Assembly (NCBI GenBank): GCA_002368955.1
Contig: DFDY01000158.1
Coordinates: forward strand, 2,485 to 8,918
Direction: 5' to 3'
Length of the DNA stretch: 6,434 nt
Source: Bacteroidales bacterium UBA3816
Lineage (GTDB): Bacteria; Bacteroidota; Bacteroidia; Bacteroidales; P3
Shown here: positions 5,889-6,434 of the stretch, one piece after another
How the letters are laid out: every line of letters starts with the position of its first letter
Position numbering within the stretch: the stretch's first letter is position 1
Notes under the pieces: generated by a model
Seen by the model: only the letters and a program-made list of their open reading frames with translations
The model's database searches: none
What the model was told of the DNA's origin: nothing
Made by a program: the position numbers and the translations under genes

Positions 5889-5927
5889 GGTTTATTATGT
5901 TTTTTTATTATCAGTTATTACAATCCG

Positions 5928-6434
5928 TTAGTGGGCAGTGAGCCAGTCGGGACCCACGTCGATACTGACCTCGATGGGAATGGAGAGCGGCAGGGCGTTG
6001 ACCATAGCCTCCTTTACAATTTGGCGCACCTGAGTTTCTTCGGGCTTATAGCAGTCGAAGACCAGTTCGTCGTGGACTTGCAGAATCATGCGCGACTTGA
6101 GCCCCAGTTGGCGGAACTGGCGGTAGATGCTTATCATAGCAATCTTTATCATATCGGCCGAGGTGCCCTGAATGGGCATATTGACAGCGTTGCGCTCGGC
6201 AAAGTTGCGTGCCGAGGCATTGCGGGAATTGATGTCGGCCAGATAGCGCCGACGGCCTAAGAGTGTCTGGGCGTAGCCGTGCTGACGGGCAAAGGCAATG
6301 TTTTGGTCTATGTATCGCTTGATGTCAGGATATTGGTTGAAATATTCGTCGATAAGAGCGGATGCCTCTTTGCGAGGTATGCCAAGTTGTTCGCTGAGGC
6401 CAAAGGCACTGATGCCGTAGACGATGCCGAAGTT
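5928..6434 (-). CDS. polA: DNA polymerase I, C-terminal part, cut by window edge
   Basis: This is family A DNA polymerase, which fills gaps during Okazaki-fragment maturation and excision repair. Only the last 168 codons are in the window, reading leftward from the edge to the TAA at 5928-5930; a full protein is usually about 900-930 residues. The first visible residues, N-F-G-I-V-Y-G, are the end of the fingers O-helix (motif B), with Phe aligned to E. coli F762 and Tyr to Y766. Motif C is Q-V-H-D-E-L-V-F-D, with the metal-binding Asp at visible residue 122 (about base 6070). Between them, L-G-R-R-R-Y, R-N-F-A-E-R-N-A-V-N and P-I-Q-G-T-S-A-D are the standard palm/fingers signatures. The C-terminus is complete (G-P-D-W-L-T-A-H). 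No disruption is seen. Confidence 0.97.
   Translation of the reverse strand, partial: NFGIVYGISAFGLSEQLGIPRKEASALIDEYFNQYPDIKRYIDQNIAFARQHGYAQTLLGRRRYLADINSRNASARNFAERNAVNMPIQGTSADMIKIAMISIYRQFRQLGLKSRMILQVHDELVFDCYKPEETQVRQIVKEAMVNALPLSIPIEVSIDVGPDWLTAH

Overview
The window reads as a chromosomal segment of a Bacteroidota member, most likely order Bacteroidales and Prevotella-like. The evidence is the protein flavour of every gene, a BspA-type leucine-rich-repeat protein, start codons preceded by A/T-rich leaders rather than Shine-Dalgarno sequences, and one exact match to the Bacteroidota -7 promoter element TAnnTTTG. Gene bodies are of moderate GC and the spacers are AT-rich. No tRNA, rRNA, CRISPR array or insertion sequence was seen. 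The assignment is by recognition of families, not by a database search.

Layout. On the minus strand at the left are groES (1020-1289) and, downstream of it, groEL (866 to the window edge, first 288 residues only), forming the chaperonin operon. A 243-base divergent intergenic region (1290-1532) holds a cluster of TGCCA/TGGCA palindromes. It separates groES from a plus-strand run of three genes: a short-form Nif3/YbgI metal-binding protein (1533-2321), a coiled-coil C4 zinc-ribbon protein (2363-3181) and histidine ammonia-lyase hutH (3257-4753). Spacings of 41 and 75 bases allow co-transcription, and an internal promoter candidate sits in the 3' end of nif3. A TTCG-loop hairpin terminator follows hutH.

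At the right, on the minus strand, are the last 168 codons of DNA polymerase I (polA, 5928 to the edge) and, 39 bases downstream, a secreted BspA-like leucine-rich-repeat protein (5103-5888). That gene ends at a 15-bp bidirectional terminator (5049-5083). The convergent gap between the two terminators (about 4845-5048) contains no convincing gene but is unexpectedly rich in inverted repeats. It also carries two perfect Shine-Dalgarno-like sequences in front of tiny minus-strand ORFs, and is the best candidate here for something undescribed.

How the genes relate: mostly housekeeping. GroES/GroEL fold proteins, PolA repairs and processes DNA, HutH opens histidine catabolism (without its usual hut partners in view), and Nif3 with the zinc-ribbon protein form a pair I recall as a recurring Bacteroidota neighbourhood of unclear function. 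I see no clear novel multi-gene system. The points worth a second look are regulatory or non-coding.
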